Shown: positions 8,572-17,250 of the stretch, piece after piece | How positions within the stretch are numbered: position 1 is the stretch's first letter | Layout: each line of letters starts with the position of its first letter | Assembly: GCA_049647585.1 (NCBI GenBank) | Contig: JBARXY010000044.1 | Location: 1 to 64,000 of the forward strand | Origin: JAGQSZ01 sp049647585 | GTDB lineage: Bacteria > Actinomycetota > Acidimicrobiia > Acidimicrobiales > Microtrichaceae | Length of the DNA: 64,000 nt | Direction: 5' to 3' | Translations under genes and position numbers: made by a program | Notes under the pieces: generated by a model | Told to the model about the DNA's origin: nothing | Database searches by the model: none | The model's input: only the letters and a program-made list of their open reading frames with translations

Positions 8572-11376
8572 TCAGTCGCCCAGGCGACCCGAAAGCAGGC
8601 GCAATTCTTCGGCGCGGCGAACCGCGGCACGGCGGCTGGTTACACCGAGCTTGGAGTAGATGTTCTTCGTGTGCGTCCGAACCGTGTTGACAGAGACCAT
8701 CAGCTCGCTGGCGATCTCGGGTCCGCTCAGCTCGCTGGTCAGTAGCTGGAGAACCTCAAGCTCGCGGTCGCTCAAGGGGTCTATGAGTGACTGCTGAACG
8801 ACGCGTCTGTCAGGGCGCCCGGTCTGTAGATCGAGGACGCGGCGCACCAGCGCCGACGATGTTCCGGCCTTGACCAGGAAGCGGAGCAGTGGGTCGAGCC
8901 TTGGCCCTGCATCGAGGAACGTCTGTAGGTAGCCCTCTGGCTCGGCGATCGAGATGGCTCGTTCGAGATGCGTCACAGCTTTCGGGCGATCTCCCCGGGC
9001 GTCCTCAGCGACGGCTAGCAGGATCAGAACCTGGAGGAGGTCGCCGTTGCGGCCAGCGTCAGCTGCTTCGACCGCGACACGCTCCAACAGTCGGATTGCG
9101 TCGACCAGGCACTGCGGTGACAGCGTCGCTCGAAATTCGGCGATCATGACCCTAGCGAGGCTGACGTGTTCGAACTCCCTCAGGTAGTCGAGGTCGTCGT
9201 CTGCTTTGAGTCCCCGTTCCCTGGCCCAAGCGAGAGGCGCCTCCAAATATCCGTGATCCGCAAGCAACCCGGCGCGTACGGCGGGGATCGGACGCAGACT
9301 TGGTGAGAAGTCCGTCGCGTAAAGCCGTTCGGCCTCATCGAGCAGGCCCTCAACGCTTTCCATATCGCCCTGTGCCGTGCGAACGCGAGCCATGGCGAGT
9401 CGGGACCTGTAAGGATTCTGTGGAAGACCGTTGTGATCTCCCAGTTCTGCAGCAAGTTCGAGCTGTTCGAGCGCGCCTTCCAGGTCGCCCATCTCGCGGA
9501 GAATCTCGCTCAGTCCGACGTGCATGTCCGCGGTGCCACGCAGGGCTGGGCCATCTCGGTCAGAGCCGAGGGCAACACCGTCGCTGAAAATGCGCTTCGC
9601 CTCTCGAAGCCGGCCTTGGGCCAGGCGGAGGTCCGCAAGTGTGATCGAGCAGCCAAGCACATCGGAGGTGTGTCCGGCGCGCAGCAGTCCTTCCATCGAT
9701 TCGGTGTATCCGTCGCTCGCGCCGGTGATGTCGCCGCGAGCCCAGGCTGCCAGACCGACCAGCGCCGCAGCCCGAACGAGGTGTTCGTCCTCAGGTGCAA
9801 GGTCGAGAGCGTGGCTGCCGTGGAGCTTCGTGGCATCGAAATCGCCCCTCATTAGTGCAAGCGCCGCCCGATACATTTCGACCGCAGCAGGTAGCTCACG
9901 CAACTGGGCTTCGTCGGCGACGACAACCAGTGGCCCTGAACCGGCACCGGTACCTGAATCGAAATCGGCGTCGGGCCCCGAATCGGCATCCGCAGACGTA
10001 TCGGTATCCGCAGACCCATCCATGGAGAGGAGCTGTTCGACCCTGTCGAGCCGCTCATCGGTGTCGTCAGCGAACTCACCGATCGAAGCGAGTGCACCCA
10101 CCAGACCCATTATCAGTACCGGCCGCCTGTCCATCACGTCCGCTGGTAGACGCTGCAACCAGTTTCGGATCGTCGCTTCCTGACGACTCCGCTGCCACTC
10201 GGGAATCGCAGCTTCCATCAGGTCTGCTGCCTTGTCCGGATCTCCGGCGGCAAGGGCATGGTGGATGCTCTCTACCATCCCGCCATTCGACTCGAACCAG
10301 GCGCTGGCCCGGCGGTGCATCTCCGAAATGGCCTGCGGGTCCTCATCGTTGAGGTGGGCCCTCAACACATCGGCGAACAGGTGGTGGTAGCGGTAGAAAT
10401 GGCGTCGATCGTCGAGCGGAACGAGAAACATGTTCGCCCGCTCCAGCCGATCAAGAGTCGACCTTCCGCCGCTCTGTCCTGTCACTGCGTCGCAGAGCGG
10501 ACCGCTGAGTCGATTCAGGATCGAGGTACGCAACAAAAATTGGCGGACGTCGTCGGTCTGGCCATCGAGGACCTCTTCAGCCAGGTAGTCCACGATGTAT
10601 CGATCGTCGCCGGCGAAGTCGGCGATGAACGAAGAAACGTCGTTGCGTCCGCGCAGAGATATGGCTGCCATCTGCAGGGCCGCCACCCAACCCTCGGTTC
10701 GTTCCGCCAGCGCAACGATGTCGACGCTGGACAATGCGTCTCCGGTGGTCCCGGTGGCGCCTGCCAGATACTCGGCGGTCTCATCAACGGTGAAGCGCAG
10801 GTCCTTGGCGCGGACTTCGACCAGGCGGCCACTCGCCCGGAGACGTCCGAGCGGTAACGGTGGATCGGATCGACTGGCGATCACCACGCGTGATCCGGAC
10901 GAAAGGCGCTCGAGGAGCAGGGCGATGCTCTGGTGGATCTCTGGTGTCGATATGACGTGGTAGTCGTCGAGCACCAGAACCACCTGGCGGTCGACGGTCA
11001 ACATTTCGTTCAGCAGGGTGACGACCACTGCATCGAGCGTGACCCGGGAGGACTGCATGAGAGCTGAGGCGCCAGACCCGAAATCGGGTCCCAGGGCCGC
11101 TCTCAATGCTGCAACCACATAGGTCCAGAACGTCACCGGGTCGTTGTCGCGTTCGTCGAGCGACAACCAGGCCACACACCGTTCTCCCACCGGAAGCGTT
11201 TGGATCCATTCGGTTACAGCTGTGGTCTTCCCGAAACCGGCGGGCGCCGAAACGACGACGACGCCGACCCCATTTTCGGTGCCGAGATTCTCACTCAATC
11301 GGGGTCTGGCGACCGGCCTCTCCAAGCGATCCGGAACATGGAACTTGGTCTCCAAGAGAGGGCCCACCGACATCAC
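8572..11376 (-). CDS. MalT-type LuxR-family transcriptional regulator B
   Basis: Full-length 934-residue regulator. N-terminal LLETKFHVPDRLERPVARP is followed by Walker A SAPAGFGKTT (about residues 43-52), VLVLDDYH as Walker B, repeated TPR-like helices (about 380-830) and a LuxR DNA-binding domain (LSDRELEVLQLL ... SVNTVRTHTKNIYSKLGV) at the C-terminus. An acidic low-complexity stretch rich in Asp, Ala, Ser and Gly (about residues 455-485) interrupts the middle. The start is GTG at 11376 or ATG at 11373, with AAGGA just upstream. It is transcribed away from cassette B, which it probably controls. Inducer unknown; MalT relatives bind small ligands with ATP. Confidence 0.9.
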   Translation of the reverse strand: MMSVGPLLETKFHVPDRLERPVARPRLSENLGTENGVGVVVVSAPAGFGKTTAVTEWIQTLPVGERCVAWLSLDERDNDPVTFWTYVVAALRAALGPDFGSGASALMQSSRVTLDAVVVTLLNEMLTVDRQVVLVLDDYHVISTPEIHQSIALLLERLSSGSRVVIASRSDPPLPLGRLRASGRLVEVRAKDLRFTVDETAEYLAGATGTTGDALSSVDIVALAERTEGWVAALQMAAISLRGRNDVSSFIADFAGDDRYIVDYLAEEVLDGQTDDVRQFLLRTSILNRLSGPLCDAVTGQSGGRSTLDRLERANMFLVPLDDRRHFYRYHHLFADVLRAHLNDEDPQAISEMHRRASAWFESNGGMVESIHHALAAGDPDKAADLMEAAIPEWQRSRQEATIRNWLQRLPADVMDRRPVLIMGLVGALASIGEFADDTDERLDRVEQLLSMDGSADTDTSADADSGPDADFDSGTGAGSGPLVVVADEAQLRELPAAVEMYRAALALMRGDFDATKLHGSHALDLAPEDEHLVRAAALVGLAAWARGDITGASDGYTESMEGLLRAGHTSDVLGCSITLADLRLAQGRLREAKRIFSDGVALGSDRDGPALRGTADMHVGLSEILREMGDLEGALEQLELAAELGDHNGLPQNPYRSRLAMARVRTAQGDMESVEGLLDEAERLYATDFSPSLRPIPAVRAGLLADHGYLEAPLAWARERGLKADDDLDYLREFEHVSLARVMIAEFRATLSPQCLVDAIRLLERVAVEAADAGRNGDLLQVLILLAVAEDARGDRPKAVTHLERAISIAEPEGYLQTFLDAGPRLDPLLRFLVKAGTSSALVRRVLDLQTGRPDRRVVQQSLIDPLSDRELEVLQLLTSELSGPEIASELMVSVNTVRTHTKNIYSKLGVTSRRAAVRRAEELRLLSGRLGD

Positions 11377-11476
11377 ATCCTTCAGAACAGGTCCTCTTGC
11401 CTCGCGAGCCGGATGTATGAGCCAAGCAGCTCAGCAGTACTCGGCCCAGACCGATCGGGCGCGAATCACCAAGTAA

Positions 11477-11494
11477 ATCACCAGATGATGTGAT
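11477..11494. promoter_or_regulatory. Dyad operator candidate between LuxR B and cassette B
   Basis: ATCAC-N8-GTGAT lies in the 152-bp gap between the divergent regulator B and the small gene of cassette B. It overlaps AAATCACCAGATGATGTG (11475-11492), which matches the site at 6199-6216 in 15 of 18 positions. Confidence 0.5.
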
Positions 11495-11528
11495 GCGGAC
11501 TCACCAACCTCGTTCGTACGGTCGATGA

Positions 11529-11873
11529 GTGCCCACACACGACCACAACACTCAAAGCGCAGACAGGGTTCCGAGTGCCGGACGGCCGTCTGATCAGCAG
11601 TACGAGATTCGCGTCGCGGGCCACCTCGGGTCCCGCTGGGAGGCCTGGTTCGAGGGCCTTGAACTCGTCAATGAGGCCGACGGGACGACGGTCATGAGTG
11701 GCCCTGTCGTCGACCAGGCGGCGCTCCACGGCCTTCTCGCCAAATTGCGGGATCTCGGTATCCCTCTCGTCTCGGTCACCCGGCTTCCGGCAGACGGCAC
11801 CACGTCGCCTTCGGATCTCAAAGCCCCTTACAAAGCAAACAGCTCACACAACACATCAGGAGGAAAGTCATGA
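11529..11873 (+). CDS. Small cassette protein, cassette B
   Basis: 114-residue protein of unknown function opening cassette B. The core QQYEIRVAGHLGSRWEAWFEG, then TTVMSGPVVDQAALHGLLAK and a final strand LVSVTRL, matches a common actinobacterial small protein found beside transporters and is similar to the 82-residue protein at 5946-6194. Start is GTG at 11529; about 25 N-terminal residues precede the conserved core, so the true start may be further in. The last four bases overlap the ATG of the next ATPase, as in cassette A. Confidence 0.75.
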   Translation: MPTHDHNTQSADRVPSAGRPSDQQYEIRVAGHLGSRWEAWFEGLELVNEADGTTVMSGPVVDQAALHGLLAKLRDLGIPLVSVTRLPADGTTSPSDLKAPYKANSSHNTSGGKS

Positions 11874-12766
11874 TCAACGTTTCAGGGCTCACAAAGCGCT
11901 ATGGCGACCGCATGGCCGTCGACAATCTGAGCTTCCAAGTCGCATCCGGTCGGGTCACTGGATTCGTCGGTCCGAACGGGGCGGGGAAGTCGACCACCAT
12001 GCGAATGATGGTCGGCCTCACTCCACCCGATGCTGGCGAAATCAGCTACGACGGAGTCCGCTACGCCGAGCTCAAGCACCCGGCCCGGATTGTCGGAGCT
12101 GTCCTCGATGCCCGCTCGATGCACCCAGGGCGGACGGCCCGGAACCATCTTCGAGCGATGGCAGCAGTGAGCGACATTCCGCGAGACCGTGTTGAGCAGG
12201 TCCTGGCGGAAGTCGGGCTCGAGTCCGCAGTCAACCACCGCGCTGGTGGGTTCTCCCTCGGCATGCGCCAACGTCTCGCCCTGGCCGGAGCGCTACTCGG
12301 CGATCCCCAGGTCCTGTTGCTGGACGAGCCGTCCAACGGCTTGGATCCCGATGGCATCCGCTGGCTCCGCAACTATCTGAGCGGCTTTGCAGAGCGCGGG
12401 GGGACGGTGTTCGTCTCGAGCCACCTGATCGGCGAACTCAGCCTGTTTGCCGACGACCTGGTTGTGGTTGGCGCCGGCAAGTTGCTGGCCGCTGAGACCG
12501 TGGATGCGATCACCGCTCGTCAGGCCGTGACCGTCGTTGCCGAAACGCCCAAACCCGCGGACCTTGCACGGATACTCGAAGACCGGGACGTCTTGGTGGA
12601 AGTCACGGGTGACCGCTTGGTCATTCGAGGCACGACGAAGAGCGCGGTGTCCCGGATCGCGTTCGAGAACGGCATCCGCCTGGTCGAGCTCAGCGAGACG
12701 ACCCAGTCGCTCGAGGACAGCCTGCTCGACATGACCGGTCCGACGGCTGAATTCGCGTCCGCATAA
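11870..12766 (+). CDS. ABC transporter ATP-binding protein, cassette B
   Basis: 298-residue ATPase, near-twin of the cassette-A protein. Walker A GPNGAGKST, signature FSLGMRQRLALAGALLG, Walker B LLLDEPSNGLDPDGI, and the C-terminal SQSLEDSLLDMTG are all intact. AGGAGGAAAG precedes the ATG. It should energise the permease encoded 51 bases downstream. Confidence 0.92.
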   Translation: MINVSGLTKRYGDRMAVDNLSFQVASGRVTGFVGPNGAGKSTTMRMMVGLTPPDAGEISYDGVRYAELKHPARIVGAVLDARSMHPGRTARNHLRAMAAVSDIPRDRVEQVLAEVGLESAVNHRAGGFSLGMRQRLALAGALLGDPQVLLLDEPSNGLDPDGIRWLRNYLSGFAERGGTVFVSSHLIGELSLFADDLVVVGAGKLLAAETVDAITARQAVTVVAETPKPADLARILEDRDVLVEVTGDRLVIRGTTKSAVSRIAFENGIRLVELSETTQSLEDSLLDMTGPTAEFASA

Positions 12767-12817
12767 GTCTCAGAGCCATACGAAACCTATAAGCACACGA
12801 AACAGAAGGAACTCGAA

Positions 12818-13693
12818 ATGACAACCAGCTCAATCACCACAGGTCCAGCCATGTCCCCTTCAGCAATTGATAGATCTGCCACGAGGAGCACCGATCTTGA
12901 TCGGGAAGTTCTCGACGGTCCAGCCCTCCGTTCGGTCGGCGACGATATGAGAGCGGTGCCGGGAGCGCTCAGGAGCGAGTGGATCAAGCTCGCCTCTTTG
13001 AGGGCGAACAAGGTGATATTCGCAATCGCCCCGCTGGTCGGCGGACTTGTTGCCTGGGCGCTCGCGGCATCCGATACGGAAGGCAAGCTGTCTGCCTCCG
13101 AGCTGTTCATCTTCCCACTACCACTCATCGCGACCTTGGCCCTAGTGACCGGCATCCTCATGTTCACCGCCGAGGCGCAACACGGCACTCTTGCCGTCAT
13201 GCTGACTGCCAGACCCGCCCGCTGGGTGATTGTGACGGCGAAGATGGTTGTGGCCACAATGGTCGGCTTGGCGCTCGGGGCAGCCGCCATGGTGACCGGA
13301 TTCGGCGGAGCAATATTGGGAGGCGCCGGCTTCGGTGACGGGTCGGCGATCACCTCCCGGGCGTTGTGGGCGCTTCTCTACATCGCACTTGCGGCGGTGA
13401 TCGGGCTGGGTGTGGGCATGATCGTCCGACACAGCGCCGGCGCGATTTCTGCCCTCCTCATGTGGTCGTTCGTGATCGAGAGCTTGTTCGCTCCCGCCCT
13501 GCCGGAAGGCATCGTCCACTTCCTGCCCTTCAGCGCCGGATACCGACTGCTGGACGCGGGGTCGGAGTTTCAACCTCCTGTGTCCATCGTCAACGAACTG
13601 GCGAGACCTCAGTACGCGCTGATCTTCGGTGGATACGCGCTGGTGAGTTTGGCCATCGGAACCGCCTTGCTCTACCGACGGGATTCAAACTGA
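12818..13693 (+). CDS. ABC-2 family permease, cassette B
   Basis: 291-residue membrane protein paralogous to 4147-4998. It has an N-terminal soluble part of about 45 residues, SEWIKLASLRANK before the first helix, ILMFTAEAQHGTLAVMLTARPARW in the middle (compare ILMFTSEAQHGTLAVTIAARPTRW in A) and C-terminal LLYRRDSN. AAGGAACTCGAA precedes the ATG. It ends the cassette; a strong hairpin follows. Confidence 0.88.
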   Translation: MTTSSITTGPAMSPSAIDRSATRSTDLDREVLDGPALRSVGDDMRAVPGALRSEWIKLASLRANKVIFAIAPLVGGLVAWALAASDTEGKLSASELFIFPLPLIATLALVTGILMFTAEAQHGTLAVMLTARPARWVIVTAKMVVATMVGLALGAAAMVTGFGGAILGGAGFGDGSAITSRALWALLYIALAAVIGLGVGMIVRHSAGAISALLMWSFVIESLFAPALPEGIVHFLPFSAGYRLLDAGSEFQPPVSIVNELARPQYALIFGGYALVSLAIGTALLYRRDSN

Positions 13694-13720
13694 GTCGACA
13701 GGGCGGTAATTGACCACGAC

Positions 13721-13748
13721 GATGCCCGGGCCGGTCGGCCCGGGCATC
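13721..13748. terminator. Bidirectional hairpin terminator
   Basis: A perfect 12-bp stem (GATGCCCGGGCC / GGCCCGGGCATC) with a GGTC tetraloop lies between the convergent cassette-B permease (stop 13693) and the NlpC gene (stop 13790). There is no T-run on either side, so it is a probable L-shaped or stem-only terminator of the kind frequent in actinobacteria. Confidence 0.75.
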
Positions 13749-13789
13749 GCTCGTCTGTCGCCTGGTTGCAACTCGGGTCAAGGGCCAGT

Positions 13790-14392
13790 TCAGGATGCGC
13801 TGATTGCTATTGCCCTGGTGAAGTTGCGGTACTTCGAGCTGACCACGCGGACGTTCGTTCCCGGCTTGGCGGCCTCGATGATGTTGCCGTCAGCGAGAGC
13901 GATCGCGACGTGACCCGGGTACCAGACGATGTCGCCTGGCCGTACCTGATTCATTGCAATTTCGACACGCGGTCCGCCCGGAAGGACGATCGAGGACGAG
14001 ACATTCGCCCCGATATCGATTCCAGCTTCGGCATAGGAACGCCAGACCAGGCCCGAACAGTCGTAGCTGTCGGGACCTAGGCGATCCGCTGTGCTGTATG
14101 GCTTTCCGAGTTGACCGAAGGCGAAGGCGATTGCTCTCTTCGCCACGTCGGACCTTGCCAGCGAAACGGATCGCTCGCACTGCGCGGCGTTCGGACCCGC
14201 CGGGCAGACGTCCGAGGTCTTGGCCGGTCCTGATAGTGGTGCCGCTCCGGTGGAGACTCCCGGGGCAGGTGCACACCCGGCAAGCGAGAGCGAGACCACA
14301 AGGGCCAACGGCAGCAGTAATGGCGGCAGTAATGGCGGCAGAGCCAGCCTCCCTCGTCTGATCGAGAGGCGGTTCAGTCGATTGAAAGTCAT
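13790..14392 (-). CDS. NlpC/P60 family lipoprotein, putative peptidoglycan endopeptidase
   Basis: 200-residue secreted lipoprotein. An N-terminal signal peptide ends in the lipobox LAGC (about residue 40). After a short linker comes an NlpC/P60 papain-like domain with catalytic Cys in YDCSGLVW and His in GHVAIAL, plus RPGDIVWYPGHV, all typical. It is expected to cleave stem-peptide bonds in the wall from the outer face of the membrane. It is preceded by a large inverted repeat (14432-14493), and the DUF6458 gene lies upstream on the same strand. Confidence 0.88.
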   Translation of the reverse strand: MTFNRLNRLSIRRGRLALPPLLPPLLLPLALVVSLSLAGCAPAPGVSTGAAPLSGPAKTSDVCPAGPNAAQCERSVSLARSDVAKRAIAFAFGQLGKPYSTADRLGPDSYDCSGLVWRSYAEAGIDIGANVSSSIVLPGGPRVEIAMNQVRPGDIVWYPGHVAIALADGNIIEAAKPGTNVRVVSSKYRNFTRAIAISAS

Positions 14393-14431
14393 GTAGCTCC
14401 GGCGGTTGGACGACTGCTACAAATCGACGCG

Positions 14432-14493
14432 CCTCGGCCCGACCCTTAACCAAAGGGGCCGAATGGCCTAGTTGGCTAAGGATCGGGCCGAGG
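14432..14493. terminator. Long imperfect hairpin between the DUF6458 and NlpC genes
   Basis: Two 20-base arms (14432-14451 and 14474-14493) pair with only two G-U-type differences, around a 22-base loop that contains GGCC-GAAT-GGCC. It lies downstream of the DUF6458 gene and about 40 bases upstream of the NlpC start, both on the minus strand, so it may terminate one transcript or act in the leader of the other. No T-run follows on the minus strand. Confidence 0.6.
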
Positions 14494-14514
14494 ACTTACT
14501 GGCTACCCGACGGA

Positions 14515-14553
14515 TCTACCGATGACGTCTACTGATGACGATTACTGATGACG
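14515..14553. repeat. Three 13-bp tandem repeats carrying the DUF6458 stop codon
   Basis: Read on the minus strand, CGTCATCAGTAAT, CGTCATCAGTAGA and CGTCATCGGTAGA follow each other without gaps. The first copy encodes the last codons and the TAA stop of the DUF6458 gene. The later copies add TAG stops, and because the period is 13 the three stops fall in three different frames. Confidence 0.85.
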
Positions 14554-14790
14554 CCGTTCGACCACCGTGTGTCCGGGTTCGCTCACCGCCTCCGTGGTCG
14601 TCTTTCCGCCGACGAGAATCGGAATCAGCGCGACGACGGCTGCAACGGCACCGACGATCATCAAGATCATCCCTACCGTTTCAAGCTTCACCCCGCTGAC
14701 AGTGGCTGTCACGGCGTATTTGAGAATGGCTCCTGCAGCGACAAGTACAAGAGCGAATATGAATCCTGAAATCGCTGATCGTCGTTCCAT
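14542..14790 (-). CDS. DUF6458-type small membrane protein
   Basis: 82-residue protein with two hydrophobic helices (SGFIFALVLVAAGAILKYAV and GMILMIVGAVAAVVALIPIL) separated by a short loop, and a polar C-terminus. The pattern GAILKYAVT...G..L.TVG.ILMIVGAV matches small actinobacterial membrane proteins grouped as DUF6458, whose function is unknown. The ATG at 14790 begins MERRSAISG; an in-frame start at 14817 would add nine residues. Confidence 0.72.
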   Translation of the reverse strand: MERRSAISGFIFALVLVAAGAILKYAVTATVSGVKLETVGMILMIVGAVAAVVALIPILVGGKTTTEAVSEPGHTVVERRHQ

Positions 14791-14996
14791 GCATCTTGAT
14801 TTACCCATTCCCCACAAATTCTATGAACGACTAGTTCTTCGGAGAGGGTGGAAGTCTCCAAAAACATTTAGCACTAAAGACGACTCCTTGCTATCGTTGA
14901 CCATGTGATCCTCTTCCCCGGCGTGCCATTGGCTGATCGAGGCCTTGATGGCCTTGATGAATCGAACCGGACTCCCGATTTGAATGCGAGGACCAC

Positions 14997-16118
14997 GTGT
15001 CCCTAGGGCTTCGTGAAATACGACGGATGTGGGGACGCTTCGTCCTGCTGGCAGGTGCCGTGGCGCTCCTCGTGTTCCTGATCCTCTTCCAGCAGTCCAT
15101 CCAGAACGGGCTCATCACGGCGTTCATCGGCGCGGTGCGCAACCAGACTGCTCCGGTGATCGTCTACAGCCTTGAGGGTCAACGCACTCTCCAGGCGAGC
15201 TTCTTGTCGATGGATCAGGTTGAAAAGATCGAAGCTGTCGATGGGATTGCACGGACGGCGCGGGTTCAGCAGAGCACCTACACGGTGGAGGTCTCCGACA
15301 GCGATGTCACCGACGCCTCTGTCGTGGGCACGAGTGACCCCGAACTCTTCATGCCGTCGGCGCTGTCGTCTGGACGCATGCCATCGACCTCCGGCGAGGC
15401 CGTGGGAAGTTCGGGCGATTTCAGAATTGGCGACCAAGTCCGGATAGAACCTTCGCCGCGGGGCACGACTACATCGCTCAAGGTCGTCGGTCTGGCAGAT
15501 GACGTCCAGCTGAACGTCACCGCAACCCTGTTCACTGACATCGACACTGCGTCAGCTGTGGCCAAGGCGCACAATCCCCAGACGCCCGGAGACATCACGA
15601 ATGCTGTCGCAGTGCAACCCAACGAGGGCACGACCGCGTCAACTGCGGCTGCGGCAATCGAGTCTTCGGTGAGTGACGTCGAGGCGCTTACAAGGGCCGA
15701 GGCGGCCGACAGGTCGCCCGGAGTCGCACAGGTCCGGCAATCGTTCCAGGTGATCTTTCTTCTCTACGCCCTCGTCGTACCGCTGGTAACAGGCCTGTTC
15801 TTCCTGATTCTCACGCTTCAGAAGGCCGGTGCGCTGACACTTCTTCGGGCCATGGGTGCCCAGCCCGGATTCCTGGCCAGATCGCTTTTGCTGCAGGTCG
15901 GGCTTGTCATGGTCGTCGGGATAGTCATCGGGGTAGCGATGTTCTTCCCACTGTCTCAGCAGAATCTCGGTGGCATATCGCTCAGTTTCGACGTTGCCGC
16001 GGTCCTCACCTGGGCCACGATCCTGATCGTGCTTGGACTCGTGAGCTCTCTCGCATCGTTGCGTCGCGTCATGAAGATCGATCCGATCAAAGCGGCGACA
16101 GGGGGAGTCGACATATGA
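14997..16118 (+). CDS. FtsX/MacB-like ABC transporter permease 1
   Basis: 373-residue permease with one N-terminal transmembrane helix (about residues 17-37), a large extracytoplasmic domain (about 40-240) and three C-terminal helices, the FtsX/MacB fold. The N-terminus SLGLREIRRMWGRFVLL and C-terminus SLRRVMKIDPIKAATG are typical of DevC-like permeases. Start is GTG at 14997 with GAGGA upstream. The last four bases overlap the start of permease 2. With 16115-17221 and the ATPase at 17251 it forms a three-gene exporter operon resembling DevBCA/MacB systems, without an adaptor protein. Confidence 0.87.
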   Translation: MSLGLREIRRMWGRFVLLAGAVALLVFLILFQQSIQNGLITAFIGAVRNQTAPVIVYSLEGQRTLQASFLSMDQVEKIEAVDGIARTARVQQSTYTVEVSDSDVTDASVVGTSDPELFMPSALSSGRMPSTSGEAVGSSGDFRIGDQVRIEPSPRGTTTSLKVVGLADDVQLNVTATLFTDIDTASAVAKAHNPQTPGDITNAVAVQPNEGTTASTAAAAIESSVSDVEALTRAEAADRSPGVAQVRQSFQVIFLLYALVVPLVTGLFFLILTLQKAGALTLLRAMGAQPGFLARSLLLQVGLVMVVGIVIGVAMFFPLSQQNLGGISLSFDVAAVLTWATILIVLGLVSSLASLRRVMKIDPIKAATGGVDI

Positions 16119-17221
16119 GACTCGCTCTGACCGAACTACGCCGCCGCCCGGGCCGCTTCGTAGCGGCGACCGCCATCCTGACGTTGATCGCAGTCCTCCT
16201 GATGTTCATCGGCGGACTTCTCGACGGACTGCTCGACTCCTCCACAGGTGCCTATCGGGCCCAGCGGGGAGAGCTGATCGCCTATTCCGAATCGGCAAGT
16301 GAGTCTCTACCCAGGAGCCAGATCCCGATTGACCTGAAGAGGGCGGTGGAATCAGCTTCTGGCGTGACCGAGGTAGGTGGGCTGGGCACCACACAGGTCG
16401 CGGCCCGCCCCAGCGACGATCCCGAGAGTCGGGACCTCATCTCGACGATCCTGATCGGCTCCGAAATCCCGCCACGTGGACTGGAAGAAACTCCCGCAAA
16501 GGGAACTGCGTTCGCCGACTCGAGCATCAAGGCCGACGGAATCAAGGTGGGCGACACTCTTCTTCTGGGAGCACCCCGGGTGCCGATCAAGATCGTGGGT
16601 TTCATCGACGATTCCCGCTACGCCGGCCAGGTTTCGTTGTGGGCGTCGCTCGACACGTGGAACGAAGCAGCGAAGCAGATCCGACCCGGAAGCGGAGACC
16701 CTGACCTGGTCCAGGCGCTGGTCATCGGGAGCGACCGAGCTGACCTCTCGTCCCAGATCGCCGACATCGAAAGGGCGACCGACGGGCAACTAGAGGTCCT
16801 GACGATTCCGGATGCCATCGAGGCGCTGCCCGGAGTCTCAACCCAGCGTTCGACGATCAACCAGATCATCGGCGTCACCGTATTGATAGCTCTGGTGGTC
16901 GTGGCACTGTTCTTCGCTTTGATCACTATCGAGCGAACGGCGCTCTACGGCGTGCTCAAGGCAGTCGGTGCGTCAAGCATGACGCTGTTCGCCGGCGTGA
17001 CCGCTCAAGCGGTTGCGGTCACACTGATTGCGTGCACAATCGCCGCGGCCCTCGCCATAGCCCTGGCTGTGGCGATACCGCCGGGGTCCCTGCCCTTCTC
17101 ATTGACGCTCACCCGGATCCTCTTCAGCGTCGGGCTACTGCTCTTCGCCGCAGTCATCGGGTGCGCCTTCTCGCTACGCAGGGTTCTGAGGATCGATCCA
17201 GCCACGGCCATAGGAGCCTGA
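16115..17221 (+). CDS. FtsX/MacB-like ABC transporter permease 2
   Basis: 368-residue paralogue of the preceding permease with the same layout: TELRRRPGRFVAA before helix 1, a periplasm-facing domain, then three helices and SLRRVLRIDPATAIGA at the end. The start ATG lies inside the stop of permease 1 (ATGA). The two permeases probably pair as a heterodimer with the downstream ATPase. Confidence 0.87.
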   Translation: MRLALTELRRRPGRFVAATAILTLIAVLLMFIGGLLDGLLDSSTGAYRAQRGELIAYSESASESLPRSQIPIDLKRAVESASGVTEVGGLGTTQVAARPSDDPESRDLISTILIGSEIPPRGLEETPAKGTAFADSSIKADGIKVGDTLLLGAPRVPIKIVGFIDDSRYAGQVSLWASLDTWNEAAKQIRPGSGDPDLVQALVIGSDRADLSSQIADIERATDGQLEVLTIPDAIEALPGVSTQRSTINQIIGVTVLIALVVVALFFALITIERTALYGVLKAVGASSMTLFAGVTAQAVAVTLIACTIAAALAIALAVAIPPGSLPFSLTLTRILFSVGLLLFAAVIGCAFSLRRVLRIDPATAIGA

Positions 17222-17250
17222 ATGCTGACCCGCACACGACAGGAGCAGAC

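Noticed and set aside
14432..14500. tRNA-like sequence (GGCCTAGTTGGCTAAGG)
   Set aside because: The D-arm-like run is part of an inverted repeat; no anticodon arm, T-arm (GTTCRA) or acceptor pairing can be drawn.
14393..14500. c-di-AMP (ydaO-type) riboswitch upstream of the NlpC gene
   Set aside because: Such riboswitches precede actinobacterial wall hydrolases, but the conserved ydaO core sequences are not seen in this leader.
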